DNA of 64,000 nucleotides from Tetrapisispora phaffii CBS 4417 (lineage: Eukaryota > Ascomycota > Saccharomycetes > Saccharomycetales > Saccharomycetaceae). The position numbers and the translations under genes were made by a program. Every line of letters begins with the position of its first letter. Position 1 is the first letter of the stretch. Where the stretch lies: the NCBI RefSeq assembly GCF_000236905.1, contig NC_016527.1, forward strand, positions 62,001-126,000, given 5' to 3'. Positions 47,982 to 57,780 of this stretch are shown here, in pieces. The notes below the pieces were generated by a model. That model ran no database searches and was not told the origin of the DNA. It worked only from the letters and a program-made list of their open reading frames with translations.

Positions 47982-49455
47982 AGAGGTATTATTTAGGGAG
48001 TTACTAATATAACTACTAACTTTCATCAATCAAGAATTAATAAAATAATTCCAAAATCATGCACAGCACTCAAATACTTTTTAAATTATTGAATATTTAA
48101 TATTTCATCTTTTAGTCATATTTGTATCATATATATTTTAACAGAATTTTCAGAACATAGAATATTTGTAGAGTTTGAATCTATCTTTATCAAGTTGCAC
48201 TGTGGTATTTTGAATAAGACCACTTGATGTGAGGCTCACTATGGACAATTATCCTTTTGCGTTCATTATCTTTATATAGCTTAACTGTTTTTCCTATTTT
48301 TACTTAATAAATTTAGAATATTATTAAATTAGATATGTTTATATTAAGTTGATAATTACCACTTTTTAAGAAAGTACTTAAAAGTTAACTAAACATTAAA
48401 GTGTCAATGGAAAAAATACACAATAAAAAGTTCATTGGTTTTTACTTAATCATTGTTTAGGGTCAATGCTATGAGGTCTAATAATACTGTACTTTTTTTA
48501 TTTATTTATTTCTGAAGTATATATTACTAGAAGGTTACTATTATTGTCATATTGCTATTTTGAACAAATAACGACATTCAACTCTTTTAGATCTCTCTGA
48601 TTGCTTACTTGCAATATCAATGCAGAAATTTGTGGAGATATTCTCTGTAGTCACCTAAGGACTTAGGATTTCTATCTATAAAGAGCTCAAATAATTATTT
48701 GTAACCGCAGCATCCATGGTGATGGTATTCTCTTCAGTAAGATTGTTATTTGAGTCGGACATACTCTAATAATATTAAGCGATCAATTCTCTGTGATCCA
48801 TACAAAAATATATAATATATATTACCAATGAAGTGAAGAATTGCTTGTTTTTATATAACTATAAGTTTCGCATAAGTTAATTTACATTATTAGAACATTC
48901 TAATAGCTCTCGTATAGATCTTAATTCTGTGAAATTACTTGTTTACCTTAAGTAATATAGGCTTGACTAATTGTAGCTGGTTGTGTACTTACATAGTAAC
49001 ACTAGTTTAATTATTTATGCTCAATAGATGAATTCATTACTTTAATATATTAATAGTTGTTAGATTATATACTCTATAATCAGATTAATCTCTCTCGTCT
49101 CTTGGACCTGGATCATTGGATTATTTACTATTGATTACCGGGGTTTATATATACATCATATTTCAATCTACCTTTCTGTCCAACGAGACGACGTCGTCGA
49201 GTTGAACACGTATGGCAGACTGATGGTTCTACAGTACTATTTATGCATTAGAGATTCTGCTATTACATTCTGGTAGGCACTATTGTTTCAGGTTTACAAT
49301 ATTAATCTCCTAAATAGGTAATATCTGGTATCGTATATTCAGCTATACGTCCACTGTCATTTCCAATACAACTATTTGCACATTTTCTAACAAATGCAGT
49401 GATAAATATTATCTTCATTTGATGCTTAACTATTGAAAGCATACATAAATTAATA
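47982..49455. other. Long gene-free region between RPA135 and tRNA-Gly
   Basis: About 1.47 kb, AT-rich. No open frame, RNA gene or confirmed LTR was found. A perfect 12-base palindrome GACGACGTCGTC lies at 49187-49198. A TACTAAC occurs at 48014-48020 without splice partners. The size and the tRNA border could mark a lost gene or old Ty insertion; this is inference. Confidence 0.5.
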
Positions 49456-49526
49456 GCGCAAGTGGTTTAGTGGTAAAATCCAACGTTGCCATCGTTGGGC
49501 CCCCGGTTCGATTCCGGGCTTGCGCA
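49456..49526 (+). tRNA. tRNA-Gly (anticodon GCC)
   Basis: A 71-base cloverleaf: acceptor GCGCAAG pairs with CTTGCGC plus discriminator A. D arm TGGTTTAGTGG, anticodon GCC in TTGCCAT, T arm GGTTCGATTCC. It appears identical, from memory, to the S. cerevisiae tRNA-Gly(GCC). No intron. Confidence 0.97.
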
Positions 49527-49969
49527 TTTCTTTTTCTATATTTCTTGTCAGTTTTTGATACCTAGCACTAATTATAACACTCCTAACAGCCTACAATTGG
49601 CTAACAGCGGGCCCAACACTACATCCAGAACCGCAATTAAGTCGTTTTTATACAAACTTAGCCATTTAAGACACCCAAACCTTCATAATCCAGGCACAAT
49701 CTGTGTACTTCTTAATGGATTATGTCTCGTCAATTTTTCAGAGAAACTTCACTACCGAAAAAATATGAAAAGTTATGAACAGTTAAGCAAATAATAATAA
49801 TTTAATAATGTCTCTATAGCTAACTTTAATGTAAGCTGCAAGGAACTATATAGTTTCTATATTTTAGTAGATAATCTGTATACGGTTGTGGAATTTATTC
49901 TGTTACAATTGCTGCAAAATTTACTTCAAACGTTGGAGATAAGACTGGGAACTAGTTTTCGAAAAAAAC
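49527..49969. other. tRNA-Gly 3' flank and YIP5 promoter
   Basis: A T-rich tract directly after the tRNA (TTTCTTTTT) should act as the Pol III terminator. The remainder is AT-rich. The open frame at 49486-49794 covers part of the tRNA and is spurious. Confidence 0.55.
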
Positions 49970-50902
49970 ATGACTGAAAGACATAACAATTCATTTGAGA
50001 TAGATGATGATTTAGACGGGGTGGATGACTTTACTAATGATAACAACCCATTTGAAACGGTTAGGAATAGTAAGATTACTAATAACAACATATCTTCCGA
50101 TAGGATTGAGAATGATTCCGATTTCGATATTGAGGTGCCAAAAGTGTTAGATCCAGAACCTATCAGTAATATACCACCACTTTTGTATGATCAAGTTAGA
50201 GTTGATGAACAAGATCAGAACGATGAGTTACCTCCGGGGTTCCTGAATTACTATTCTAAATATTTCCAATTATCTGATCAAGAATTCAAGAGAAGATTAT
50301 ACAATGCCGCAAGGTTCACTAAATCGGAAGAAATTATCCCTGATTCTGAGAGTAATAATGATAACAATTCTAACAAACAGACTGATTTATATGCTGCAAT
50401 TTGGGTCACAGCAAGTGTAATTATGGTACAATTTTTTACCAACAATTTATTTAACCTTATTTTAAATGATATTGCCCAAGGTATCAAAAGTACTACCAAT
50501 ATTGATAGAAAAGATGTATATTCTAACTTATTGCATTCCATATGGTTATTCTTTGGCTACACATTCATTGTTCCATTTATAAGCTATCAAATTTTAAAGA
50601 AAGATGAAAATACTAAGTTTAAAAGTACAATTGATTTGATTTCAGTGTATGGTTATTCAAACTTAAACTGGATTCCAATTTTATTTGCTGAAAATGTTTT
50701 ATCAAAGTTTGGTGCTTCCTTATATGTTCTTATTATAAAATGGGTATTTTTTCCATTCGGTTTATTCAAAAGTGCTCTATATCTCTTCTATGCTACCCAG
50801 AATAATAACAACTCTACTTCAAGATTCCCTTTATCAGTAATAATAATACTGTCAATCCATGTCCTATTTTCAAGTCTAATGATGTTCATTTTATTTTATT
50901 AA
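49970..50902 (+). CDS. YIP5: Yip1-family Golgi membrane protein Yip5
   Basis: A 310-residue protein, the length of S. cerevisiae Yip5 (YGL161C), which binds Rab GTPases in vesicle traffic. A soluble acidic N-terminus (about 1-145) ends with PPGFLNYYSKYFQLSDQEF. The Yip1 domain follows with about five hydrophobic helices (AAIWVTASVIMVQFFTNNLF, LLHSIWLFFGYTFIVPFISY, near the GYSNLNWIPI turn, then two more). SUT1/2 lies next, convergent, as in S. cerevisiae. Confidence 0.9.
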   Translation: MTERHNNSFEIDDDLDGVDDFTNDNNPFETVRNSKITNNNISSDRIENDSDFDIEVPKVLDPEPISNIPPLLYDQVRVDEQDQNDELPPGFLNYYSKYFQLSDQEFKRRLYNAARFTKSEEIIPDSESNNDNNSNKQTDLYAAIWVTASVIMVQFFTNNLFNLILNDIAQGIKSTTNIDRKDVYSNLLHSIWLFFGYTFIVPFISYQILKKDENTKFKSTIDLISVYGYSNLNWIPILFAENVLSKFGASLYVLIIKWVFFPFGLFKSALYLFYATQNNNNSTSRFPLSVIIILSIHVLFSSLMMFILFY

Positions 50903-51054
50903 TAAGTTACCACTAATGGTAGTCTAATTTCAAGAAATTGAGAATAGGCAGATATTTGAATGTTCAATAGTGATATTTTATCAAAAATATTTCCGCAAAT
51001 TAGATGTTATGTACATAACTATATACAACAATTAATTACCTATAAATAATATTT

Positions 51055-52092
51055 CTAAGTCTCTCCATTGACAAAATATTTTTTGTAATCAGAAATAGTC
51101 AAATCATAAAGTTTTTTAGATAGGCCATTTCCTCCAGAGAGTGGTAGTTCCTTTGATATATTATGAATCATCACGTTATATATATGCATATCTGATTTAA
51201 TGTATCCGGTAGAGTAAATGCATTCCCTTCCATGAGTCTTATCGACATTTTTTTTATTGTATGTATAAGTGCGATGACATGAACTGCAAGGATGAAATAG
51301 AATGATTTTATCTAAACTTTTTATTAGTTTTACACCATGGTCATTATCTTTAAGTAAATCTTCTGGGATTTTAATATGTTCTAAAATCATGCCATGTTTG
51401 CTGTATTTGATGATGTCTCTCTTTTTTAATATATAATGCAATTTTTTTGAGATAGATCTCATAACATATTTGTTTTGTAAAAGTACTTCAAAACGGGCGT
51501 CACATCTAGTTTTATTCATTCTACAATTATCACAACTCCGACCACGCCTCTGTCTCTTATGAACTTTAGTGGTAGTTGATTTTGATAATCTATTCGACCT
51601 TAACTGGTAGTCTTGAACAGACTCAACTAGCCTTGATACATTATTATCTGAGTTTCTATTGAAAATCTCTTTACGAGCCGTTTTCCACTGATAGTTTCTT
51701 GGTGTTGAATTGTACGCATAAGTTTTCTCACAAAATGATGACTTAGGAAATTGGACTTCTGGTAACCTGATCTGAGTCGAAGCCTTAGAATCTAGGTTGG
51801 CCAAACATCGACTTAGCGTAATATTGTCACAATTCATATTTTCACCACAGAATCTTTCTGGTGAATGTGGAGGTGTAGGTAATCTGTTGGGAAATGTTAT
51901 CAAGTTCATGTTTTCTTTATTATTACTATTGTTTAACGCTTTTAGCCTTCCCATATTTTTAAAGGTCTCATCAATTTTACAAATTGGGTTGAGATGATAA
52001 TTTACCTTCCCTTCCCCATGATGCAAATATGGTACTAATAGAATTGGCAATGAATTATTATTATTAGAAATTACAAAATTTTTCGATGACAT
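51055..52092 (-). CDS. Zn2Cys6 transcription factor, Sut1/Sut2 family
   Basis: A 345-residue protein. The zinc cluster is split as in the Sut family: RGRSCDNCRMNKTRCDARFE near residue 185, then the distant cysteines CSSCHRTY and RECIYSTGYIKSDM about 90 residues later. Sut1/Sut2 control sterol uptake, hypoxic genes and filamentation. S. cerevisiae keeps two WGD copies (SUT1 beside YIP5 on VII, SUT2 beside RPA135 on XVI). Here the gene is beside both neighbours' homologues, so it cannot be assigned to either. Confidence 0.85.
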   Translation of the reverse strand: MSSKNFVISNNNNSLPILLVPYLHHGEGKVNYHLNPICKIDETFKNMGRLKALNNSNNKENMNLITFPNRLPTPPHSPERFCGENMNCDNITLSRCLANLDSKASTQIRLPEVQFPKSSFCEKTYAYNSTPRNYQWKTARKEIFNRNSDNNVSRLVESVQDYQLRSNRLSKSTTTKVHKRQRRGRSCDNCRMNKTRCDARFEVLLQNKYVMRSISKKLHYILKKRDIIKYSKHGMILEHIKIPEDLLKDNDHGVKLIKSLDKIILFHPCSSCHRTYTYNKKNVDKTHGRECIYSTGYIKSDMHIYNVMIHNISKELPLSGGNGLSKKLYDLTISDYKKYFVNGET

Positions 52093-53262
52093 TGTTGGTA
52101 TATTCGTCTGCTTACTTAACCATTTATTATGTAGTGCCCCCCAACAGGAAACAATTTAGCAAACGAAGGTTGTTCCATTCAGAAATTGATTAGACGTTCC
52201 ATTCATATTTATATATATTAGAAAATAATATTACATTAGCCTTGATGACAGTAAAGGCCATTGATTCCACATAAAAAAGGTGTTCATTCCCGGTTAGATG
52301 TAATTAATCCTCATATAATCTGAGCAGAGCAGAGTAGTGTATCATCTTAATTCAATTGATATCAATTCTACTGAAGAACTGCATAAATGTAGAGTGACAA
52401 CTAGAACAATTAATCCTTAAGCTAATTAATCCTTAAGGTAAGTTATCCCAGACTCATAGTCGACACCACTATAATAATCCTATTATTTGAAAATATTCAC
52501 TTCTTCAAATCTTTCATATTTTATGAACTGGACGACCGTCTGCCTTAGGAACTACGGATAAGAATGTTCCGACCCCAGAATATTGTCAAAGGTTACGGAC
52601 AGCATTGGATCGAACGTTTTCAAATTTGATGAGGACTCATGAGGGTCCTCAAAATCTCAATCATACCATATATAGGATTTCTAACTAATCCGTTCATTGT
52701 CTGGGTCCATAAATACTTGTAATCAGGGATAACCTTCTCCCTTCAGCATGTCTCATATGTAGAACCTACTGTCAATTCACATATATATGTGGGTCAGTTG
52801 AATCTTCATATTGCAGTCGATTTTGCTTAACAAGCTAAACAACTGAGCATCACATTTTATTGTCTAATCCAATTTCGACAGGTATACTTTGTAAGATCCG
52901 ATTTGACATCTATTATGGCTAGAACAGCTTTGACACTAATGACTGCGTTATTCTCTTAGAGTGGAAGATTCACGTCATTGTAGCTTCTGTAGCATTAATT
53001 ATGACATGTAACATTAATCTATACATGATGTTTCATTAAACACTTTCAATAACTTATCCTTAATCCATCTATTTAAATTAATGTTCTAATAAGTTATAAA
53101 GATTCACCTTTCTCTCTTATATACCTCTCCCCTCATCCCTTCAATTCAAGCGCTTAAAGAAAACAGCACAATTTTACAAAAGCTTTACTATAAGATTGAT
53201 AAAGATGGATGCATATATATATGTGTATAAAGACAACAAAGTTTGAAAGGTGATCAAGAGCT
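52093..53262. promoter_or_regulatory. Divergent SUT1/2 - YRB30 spacer
   Basis: About 1.17 kb without a gene. A 14-base direct repeat AATTAATCCTTAAG occurs at 52408-52421 and 52424-52437. S. cerevisiae has RAD54 between these two neighbours; no RAD54 trace was recognised. TGTTGG at 52093 and CCAACA at 52141 resemble LTR ends, but only 54 bases apart. Confidence 0.5.
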
Positions 53263-54432
53263 ATGGATGAGATATTGTCAAAAGCTGGTTCGCAGGTTGT
53301 TTCCTTTGCTATACGGTCTAGCATCACTTTAGCATCCAGTTATGTATTGAAAAAAGTAAGCAACTTTGTGCAAGAGTTACCAACTGAGAATCGTGAAGAT
53401 GAAGTGAAGGTTAAAAAAATAAATAGGCTAAAGAGACAGTTAGAGAATAAAATTATTATAGTTTCTAATGCTATTGATTTGATTAAGATTGTCGCTTTCA
53501 ATGGGAACAATAATTTAAATGGCATCATCCAATTAACTCAAGATATCAAACTTGAGATAGACTCAATAGATGACAAGTTAAATGACTTGCAAGAGAAGAA
53601 TAGTGCTAGAAATGAATATGATAAGAATAAATCTGTGTTGGATAAAGTTATCGAATATATTGAGGATGTGATCGAAAGATTAGACGAGATAACTCCATTC
53701 ATCAATTTATCGCTTAACACATCAGGGATCAATTTGAATAGTGCCATACCTAATAATATTTCACCAAATTTACTGTTGAATGCAAGTAATTTAATTAGTA
53801 TTAATAACGAAGAGTATCGTAAAGATGATAAAGATGCCAAAAAATGTTCCCTTAAGAAGATATTTGAATTTACAATTTATACAGTATTTTATAAAATTCA
53901 ATTAAAGAAAGTAGTTTGGAAAGAGGATTATAACAAGAGCCAGGCTGAAATTATACGATATTCAGAAAAGGATGATGAAGAAAACACTTATAAATATAAT
54001 ATTGTATTTAAGGAAAGTTTTGATGATGATAGATATCACGATGAAGAAGAAGAAGAACGTGAAATTACAATTAATTTGAATAATGTTATAAAAATATTTT
54101 ATAGTTACTCTGGTAACCTACTTAATTTAGAGAGTGATTTTGATGAACCTGTGTTGATTCTCAAAGTCGATAATAATGGAATGAAGAAGACTAGCACTCA
54201 GGATATTGTTTATTATGGACTCGGTAATTTCAACAAGGCAGATAATAGCATCAAATTATTTGAAATTGTAACTAGATTATTGTCATTACAAGTCAATGAA
54301 GGAAAGGATATATTTGATATAACAGACGAAAAATTAGCATTATATTTAAATGATGAGAATAAAATGATGAATAATGATAATTCGGTAGATGAAGATGAGA
54401 CATTAGGGAAATTGAGAGAAGTTTCGATATGA
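53263..54432 (+). CDS. YRB30: RanGTP-binding protein Yrb30
   Basis: A 389-residue protein (S. cerevisiae Yrb30, YGL164C, 440). Yrb30 binds RanGTP and slows its hydrolysis. Matching segments: SKAGSQVVSFAIRSSITLAS at the start, NAIDLIKIVAFNGNNNL, EITPFINLSLNTSGINLNSA, ISPNLLLNAS, VWKEDYNKSQAEI and EKLALYLNDEN near the end. The acidic middle loop (DEEEEER) is shorter than in S. cerevisiae, accounting for part of the length difference. The order YIP5 - SUT - YRB30 - copper-fist gene matches chromosome VII minus RAD54. Confidence 0.92.
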   Translation: MDEILSKAGSQVVSFAIRSSITLASSYVLKKVSNFVQELPTENREDEVKVKKINRLKRQLENKIIIVSNAIDLIKIVAFNGNNNLNGIIQLTQDIKLEIDSIDDKLNDLQEKNSARNEYDKNKSVLDKVIEYIEDVIERLDEITPFINLSLNTSGINLNSAIPNNISPNLLLNASNLISINNEEYRKDDKDAKKCSLKKIFEFTIYTVFYKIQLKKVVWKEDYNKSQAEIIRYSEKDDEENTYKYNIVFKESFDDDRYHDEEEEEREITINLNNVIKIFYSYSGNLLNLESDFDEPVLILKVDNNGMKKTSTQDIVYYGLGNFNKADNSIKLFEIVTRLLSLQVNEGKDIFDITDEKLALYLNDENKMMNNDNSVDEDETLGKLREVSI

Positions 54433-54505
54433 ACTTAATAAAAACGAGTATTGACTATATTTTACTATATTTTATTTTGTAAATACATATGCATATTTAT
54501 ATATA

Positions 54506-55576
54506 TCATATATTTGATATATTCCAGTTTATATTGTTTCTTTGGAATTCGAAATCGTTTGCAGTAGCTGGAACGTCATTTGATTCTAAAATATTGAATA
54601 TATTGTTTAAATCGAATATATCACTTACATTGGTGCCACCATTATCTGTCACAAGAGCATTATTTGTGACGGTATCAAAATGTTTCTTCTGCGTGGTATT
54701 AAGACTGCTATTGTTAATATTATTATTATTGCTATCATTCTTGAAAGGTTGTGAAACAAACTTGGGCGAAATACTTTCACTCGTTGATGATCGTTTACCA
54801 ATATATTCCATATCAGAGGGCAGTCCAATATCATCGTTATTTAAGAAACTGCTATTATTCGACAACGCCATTGCTATATTCATTTCACCTACTACGTTAT
54901 CAATGAAACTTGTGGTAGTTGGTGAAACCGGAGAAGTATTTGGGTAATTGTTGAAATCGATTTTTTGATCTACCGATTTGTCTGTATTCAAGAAGAAATC
55001 CATCAACGAAACACCTGAATCATCAACCTTCTCTCTATTATTTTTATTGAAGTTATCTGTGAATTCCAGAGATAAATCATTATTAACTGATTCCGTTGGG
55101 AATAAATTCGAGAATGAATCCTCTCTATGGACTAAATTGGGTGATGAAATATAGGAAGAAATAGACTTTCTGTTTAAATTTGAATTAACGAAACCAGAGC
55201 CATGTCCAGTAAGAGACACCACTGATGCTTTCCTTTTTGTCACATTACACTTACAAATCGACCCGGATAAACAGTCACAGTCATTCATTAACGATGATGC
55301 TGGAGTCACCATCGGAGTAGTGTTATTACTTATTGAACTTATGCTTGCCTTAGACCGTCTTCTGACTCTAATAGGTTTTACATTCTTCCCACATTGACAT
55401 TTGCCCATTGGATTAAAATTAGTATTATGTCTCACTGCTTTACAATGCTCACATGTCGTCGAAGGTCTACCTTTAGGTTTAATCAACACTAATTCAACAC
55501 CACTATGGTTGCAAGTGGTCACTCTATGACCGCGTATACACTTCTGGCAAGCATACTTCTTTCCATCAATAATCAT
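54506..55576 (-). CDS. Copper-fist transcription factor, Haa1/Cup2 family
   Basis: A 356-residue protein. The copper-fist domain (1-65) is complete: MIIDGKKYACQKCIRGHR, the TTCNH motif, KGRPSTTCEHC and CQCG. A second cysteine cluster CDCLSGSICKCNVTKRK at about 118-134 is like Cup2's. Ser/Asn-rich, acidic patches follow. Haa1 (694 residues, weak-acid response) and Cup2 (225, copper-metallothionein activation) are WGD paralogues at YPR008W and YGL166W; this one is intermediate in length and has features of both. The neighbours do not decide between them. Confidence 0.85.
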   Translation of the reverse strand: MIIDGKKYACQKCIRGHRVTTCNHSGVELVLIKPKGRPSTTCEHCKAVRHNTNFNPMGKCQCGKNVKPIRVRRRSKASISSISNNTTPMVTPASSLMNDCDCLSGSICKCNVTKRKASVVSLTGHGSGFVNSNLNRKSISSYISSPNLVHREDSFSNLFPTESVNNDLSLEFTDNFNKNNREKVDDSGVSLMDFFLNTDKSVDQKIDFNNYPNTSPVSPTTTSFIDNVVGEMNIAMALSNNSSFLNNDDIGLPSDMEYIGKRSSTSESISPKFVSQPFKNDSNNNNINNSSLNTTQKKHFDTVTNNALVTDNGGTNVSDIFDLNNIFNILESNDVPATANDFEFQRNNINWNISNI

Positions 55577-56747
55577 TTTGGTTCTTGTCTTTATTCTATA
55601 TGTACTGCTACTTTACGTTGGCACACATACACATTTGCATACATAATATATAGATACATACACACAGATAAACATTTATAAAGACTCATGTCTACTTCAT
55701 AGACACTTGCTTATATATGTTAACTATTCCATTTATAAGTTCAAAAACTTTTCAATCAGTTATTTCCTATTTCAAATTTCAATAGTTAATTGCTTTTATC
55801 AAACAAGCATTTAAGAAGACGTTATTGTCTTAAGGAACAGTTCTACTAGGGGAATATTCCAGATACACATACAATTTAATGAATGAATTAATTAAGAAGT
55901 TCAGTAGTCCCAAACAAGATGAGATAATATCACCCTCTATTCCGATGTCTCTATCTTTAAAATAAAACAGCACTTCCAATTCTCATTTTAGTGTAGTATC
56001 AGTTTCTGTTTTCACAGAATAAAGAGGCAACCTCTCCCTTGAATCAAAAAGGGCCACTTTTCTAGCCTTACGTACATTGATGCATAAACACACTCCAGCA
56101 TATATCCATATTTATAAAGATTGTGATATATTTGGATGTGACAAGAAGATATTACACTACTGTATCGAATCAAGCGGTTTTTTTGGCTGCTGGTGCTCCA
56201 TAACGCTTGCACCGATACTCTCATGCAGCATATTTCATCTATATCGCAATTTCTCTTTCCATTCACTCTCTTGTTAACGAACAGTAATGAACAACCAATC
56301 TGTACCATAAACTAATTTCGTTACAATAGGAGCAACAAAACAATGGCAATTTCTGACCTAATTTAGAATCCATCAGCAATGTCAACAATCCATCAGTAAT
56401 GACTGAAGACAAACAGGTAGTCTTCTTACTGAAAAGAAACGGAAGAACTGTTGTATCAAATAAATTAACGAAACTAGTTTGTTGTTATTGTCGTTATTTC
56501 AAGAACAAATATAGTGAGAGAGGGAGCGAGGGCCTAAAGAGGTTCGTTAATTGCTTATTCAAGAAACTAATGAACGTTACTGTTTTTTTTAAACTCACTA
56601 AGACGGTTCGTAAGAACTAATATTCGAATTGGGTAATCCTGCTTTATAATATCTCTATATGTCTATTCATATTATACTTGATGCTATGTAAAATTTTCAT
56701 GCTCATTTCTCTATGTCCATCTATACATCTATTCTATTCTATCTATT
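55577..56747. promoter_or_regulatory. Spacer upstream of the copper-fist gene
   Basis: About 1.17 kb with only short chance frames (56012-56308 minus, 56399-56620 plus). No RNA gene was recognised. In S. cerevisiae REC8 lies between HAA1 and ICL2; no REC8 remnant was recognised. A Pol II promoter for the minus-strand gene must lie near 55577-55900. Confidence 0.45.
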
Positions 56748-57386
56748 CTATAGTTTGTTACTGTTTTGCAGAAGATATCTGTAGCATTTAGATATTTCCA
56801 TTAGCTCATCAATTCCGTCGACGTTTTGCTTATATTGATGCATTTCGCTATCTAATGAAGAGTGCATCTTGCCCACTGCTACCTTAATAGCTTCTAATTT
56901 TTCACTATTGGAAGCAGCAACGTGGTCTCTTAGACATCTGGTGATATATGCAAGTAAACTCTCACTTTCAGGCAAGTCCTGTGCTAACAGCTGTTTGTTC
57001 TCATTTTGTTTCTCTTTTAGTAAGAGTTTCAATTTACCGTTATGTTCTTTTAATTTTAGGAACGCATTTGTATCACTGTATTTATCACCATCCTTGCTCG
57101 TTGTTGTTCTGCTGCTAATGAAGTTATGGAATATCATATTATCTTCATCGTTAGTGCTATGTTCAAGTTCCATGCCGTTAGTTTCTTCGCTTCCGCGTCG
57201 CATTACTCTATCTAGATTATCAATTCGACTAACAATTCGATTTTTAACGTCCTTGTTCTCTTGCAACGTGTCTACCAGCGTGTTTATTAATCTATAAAGT
57301 TCGCCCAGGTTCTCATTTTGGGGCGATACGTACAACTGGTGGCCACCCTTCGTAGGGTCGCAATTTTTCTCTGTACTGACTTCCAT
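56748..57386 (-). CDS. FAR7: Pheromone-arrest / STRIPAK-like coiled-coil protein Far7
   Basis: A 212-residue protein (221 in S. cerevisiae, YFR008W). The ATG at 57386 (MEVSTEKNCDPTKGGHQ) is used; the longer frame begins with TTG. Two coiled-coil stretches are seen (about 40-70 and 130-160), with a conserved-looking end DELMEISKCYRYLLQ. Far7 works with Far3, 8, 9, 10 and 11 at the ER to enforce pheromone arrest and oppose TORC2. The call rests on weak sequence resemblance plus YFH7 (YFR007W), the S. cerevisiae FAR7 neighbour, a few genes away. Confidence 0.7.
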   Translation of the reverse strand: MEVSTEKNCDPTKGGHQLYVSPQNENLGELYRLINTLVDTLQENKDVKNRIVSRIDNLDRVMRRGSEETNGMELEHSTNDEDNMIFHNFISSRTTTSKDGDKYSDTNAFLKLKEHNGKLKLLLKEKQNENKQLLAQDLPESESLLAYITRCLRDHVAASNSEKLEAIKVAVGKMHSSLDSEMHQYKQNVDGIDELMEISKCYRYLLQNSNKL

Positions 57387-57559
57387 GCCAGAAAAACAAC
57401 AATCGTACGTTGAATATATGGGAGTGCTAGGCTCTCTTCCGCTCAATACAGACTCTTACACGCACTCAACAATATCATCAAATATCCTTGTCCTTTATAT
57501 ACCTTTCTTCTGAAACAGGGGTTAATTTGTGGGTTGTTGTGTTCTTCAAAACGACTACG

Positions 57560-57575
57560 TTACCCGGATCAACAT
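57560..57575. promoter_or_regulatory. Overlapping Reb1 and CSRE-like motifs upstream of ICL2
   Basis: TTACCCG (57560-57566, Reb1 core) overlaps CGGATCAACAT (57565-57575), whose reverse complement ATGTTGATCCG fits the RTYSRNCCG core of the carbon-source response element bound by Cat8/Sip4. Motif matches only. Confidence 0.5.
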
Positions 57576-57666
57576 CAAGACGGGGTAACACGTTTGCAAA
57601 AAATGAATGACCGCTGGCCCGTCGGACGTGAGCGGTGCCTCTCGTCCGGGGCAAGTTCTCTCCACC

Positions 57667-57676
57667 TCGGCGGCTA
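57667..57676. promoter_or_regulatory. Perfect Ume6 URS1 site at the ICL2 promoter
   Basis: TCGGCGGCTA equals the URS1 consensus. It lies just before a TATA box (TATATAAA, 57689-57696) and 105 bases before the ATG at 57781. Together these mark the core promoter, and argue against the in-frame ATG at 57607 as the start. Confidence 0.7.
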
Positions 57677-57780
57677 AAATCTTGTGCGTATATAAACCAC
57701 ATGTATTAACAGGATGGCTTATTATCTTTTCGTTGAACCTTGGGCCACAAAACAACAACAGTAAAGCTGGTTTTCAAACC

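Noticed and set aside
49486..49794. ORF starting inside tRNA-Gly
   Set aside because: It overlaps a functional tRNA and has no recognised homologue.
52093..52146. TGTTGG and CCAACA ends resembling a retrotransposon LTR
   Set aside because: Only 54 bases separate them, with no internal LTR features or visible target duplication; probably chance.
57607..57780. N-terminal extension of ICL2 by 58 codons
   Set aside because: The stretch contains a perfect URS1 and a TATA box, so it is more likely promoter than coding.
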